A DNA stretch of 64,000 nucleotides from Sphingobacterium sp. JB170 (GTDB taxonomy: Bacteria; Bacteroidota; Bacteroidia; Sphingobacteriales; Sphingobacteriaceae). Positions 63,285 through 64,000 of the stretch are shown piece by piece. Positions within the stretch are counted from its first letter, which is position 1, and every line of letters starts with the position of its first letter. The notes under the pieces are model-generated. The model made no database searches, had not been told where the DNA came from, and saw nothing but the letters and a program-made list of their open reading frames with translations. The stretch lies in NCBI RefSeq assembly GCF_900163865.1, contig NZ_FUKU01000030.1, forward strand, positions 1 through 64,000, read 5' to 3'. A program made the translations under genes and the position numbers.

Positions 63285-64000
63285 GATTATATTCAATAGA
63301 TACTGGTTTTTTTAAACTCGACGGTGGAGCAATGTTCGGCGTAGTTCCCAAATCAATTTGGCAAAAATTAAGTCCACCTGACGAACGTAACCTATGTACG
63401 TGGGCTACTAGACTCCTACTGATTGAAGATGAGGACCGGTTAATTCTGATAGACACGGGGCTGGGAGACAAACAAGATGATAAGTTCTTTTCTCATTATC
63501 ATCTTCATGGCGAGGATACCATCGATTCTTCGCTCGCTAAATACGGATTTCGACGTGAGGATATAACTGATGTTATCTTGACCCACCTGCATTTTGATCA
63601 CTGCGGTGGCGCAATAACACGGGATGGTGAAAAATTAATTCCGGCATTTAAAAATGCAACATACTGGAGTAACGAAAAACATTGGCTATGGGCAACTGAT
63701 CCGAATCCTCGAGAGAAAGCATCCTTTTTAAAAGAAAACATACTACCGATTCAACAAAGCGGACAGCTAAATTTCATAAAAGAAGGTGACCCTTTTTCTC
63801 CTGCAATAAATATACGATACGCGTTTGGCCATACCGAAGCGATGATCTTGCCACAAATTCAGTATAAGGGACATACCATACTATACATGGCCGACTTACT
63901 TCCTTCGGTTGCCCATATTCCCCTTCCGTATGTGATGAGCTACGATGTTCGCCCACTTGTCACGATGCAGGAGCGCGTCGATTATTGGACGGAAATCGCG
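63281..64000 (+). CDS. MBL-fold metallo-hydrolase (incomplete at the window edge)
   Basis: An ORF of at least 240 codons from ATG 63281 to the window end with no stop. LTHLHFDHCGGA is the HxHxDH zinc signature; LILIDTGLGD precedes it and FGHTEAMILPQI and YMADLLPSVAH carry later ligands. It should be a hydrolase of the lactonase-like or general MBL type. It is coupled to the LysR gene; a methyltransferase lies on the other side. The C-terminal end is outside the window. Confidence 0.88.
   Translation, partial: MRLYSIDTGFFKLDGGAMFGVVPKSIWQKLSPPDERNLCTWATRLLLIEDEDRLILIDTGLGDKQDDKFFSHYHLHGEDTIDSSLAKYGFRREDITDVILTHLHFDHCGGAITRDGEKLIPAFKNATYWSNEKHWLWATDPNPREKASFLKENILPIQQSGQLNFIKEGDPFSPAINIRYAFGHTEAMILPQIQYKGHTILYMADLLPSVAHIPLPYVMSYDVRPLVTMQERVDYWTEIA

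Noticed and set aside
1..64000. CRISPR arrays, insertion-sequence transposases, rRNA operons
   Set aside because: No regularly spaced repeats, no transposase motifs and no rRNA sequence were seen in the window.

Overview
The window is a chromosome segment of a Bacteroidota bacterium, most likely of the family Sphingobacteriaceae (Sphingobacterium, Pedobacter or Olivibacter type). This rests on promoters of the TTG-N19/20-TAnnTTTG type, an IntDOT-like integrase whose first catalytic Arg is replaced by Ser, mobile-element DUF932 and SSB genes, DUF4139, DUF4905, DUF4287 and class IV aminotransferase genes typical of the group, and a tRNA gene without encoded CCA. No sequence search was possible; all names rest on motifs and recalled family features.

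Layout. 1-2.7 kb is the end of an integrative element: a DUF932 gene cut off at about position 55, a frameshifted SSB gene and an intact tyrosine recombinase. 3.2-7.1 kb has rlmF, glmM, a PAP2 phosphatase and a ZIP metal transporter ending in a perfect 32-bp palindrome. 7.2-10.2 kb is a ferrous iron locus: a MarR regulator divergent from feoA-feoB plus a 50-residue Cys-rich membrane protein. 10.3-21.1 kb is housekeeping and envelope genes: DUF4139 protein, amino acid permease, class IV aminotransferase, RluA, an ACC-deaminase-like enzyme, a sugar-kinase-like phosphotransferase with a CBM9-like protein, CorC/HlyC protein, thioredoxin and GH25 lysozyme. tRNA-Ser(TGA) follows at 21.28 kb, then a multiply broken gene (21.4-22.2 kb), a nuclease, and an interval (22.9-24.35 kb) with repeated short motif-plus-hairpin units around a small secreted protein.

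24.4-32.8 kb is a catabolic island: thiolase, acyl-CoA dehydrogenase and a fused hydratase/3-hydroxyacyl-CoA dehydrogenase next to prpD-prpC-prpB of the methylcitrate cycle. Together these could convert 2-methylbutanoyl-CoA (from isoleucine) to acetyl-CoA and propionyl-CoA and then oxidise the propionyl unit to pyruvate. 33-45 kb has pterin dehydratase, a NYN-LOTUS protein, a Gfo/Idh/MocA oxidoreductase, a decayed cytochrome c peroxidase, HU, a P1 peptidase, a second class IV aminotransferase, a DEAD-box helicase, a trans-sulfuration enzyme and proS. 45-55 kb has envelope proteins (a Gly/Tyr-rich lipoprotein, an outer-membrane beta-barrel, NfeD, a LysM-RlpA-like protein), uridine kinase, a 56-residue Cys-rich protein, and a lipoprotein-SCO-cytochrome c cluster. 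55.2-61.6 kb is a TetR-controlled tripartite RND efflux operon whose tetR carries a frameshift at an A7 tract. The right edge has a methyltransferase divergent from a LysR gene, which overlaps an incomplete metallo-beta-lactamase-fold gene.

The most unusual signals are the repeated core-plus-hairpin units (three good copies and one weaker), one of which at 55.1 kb is an orphan transcription unit with a near-ideal promoter and no ORF. Also notable are several multi-lesion pseudogenes and two very small Cys-rich proteins.
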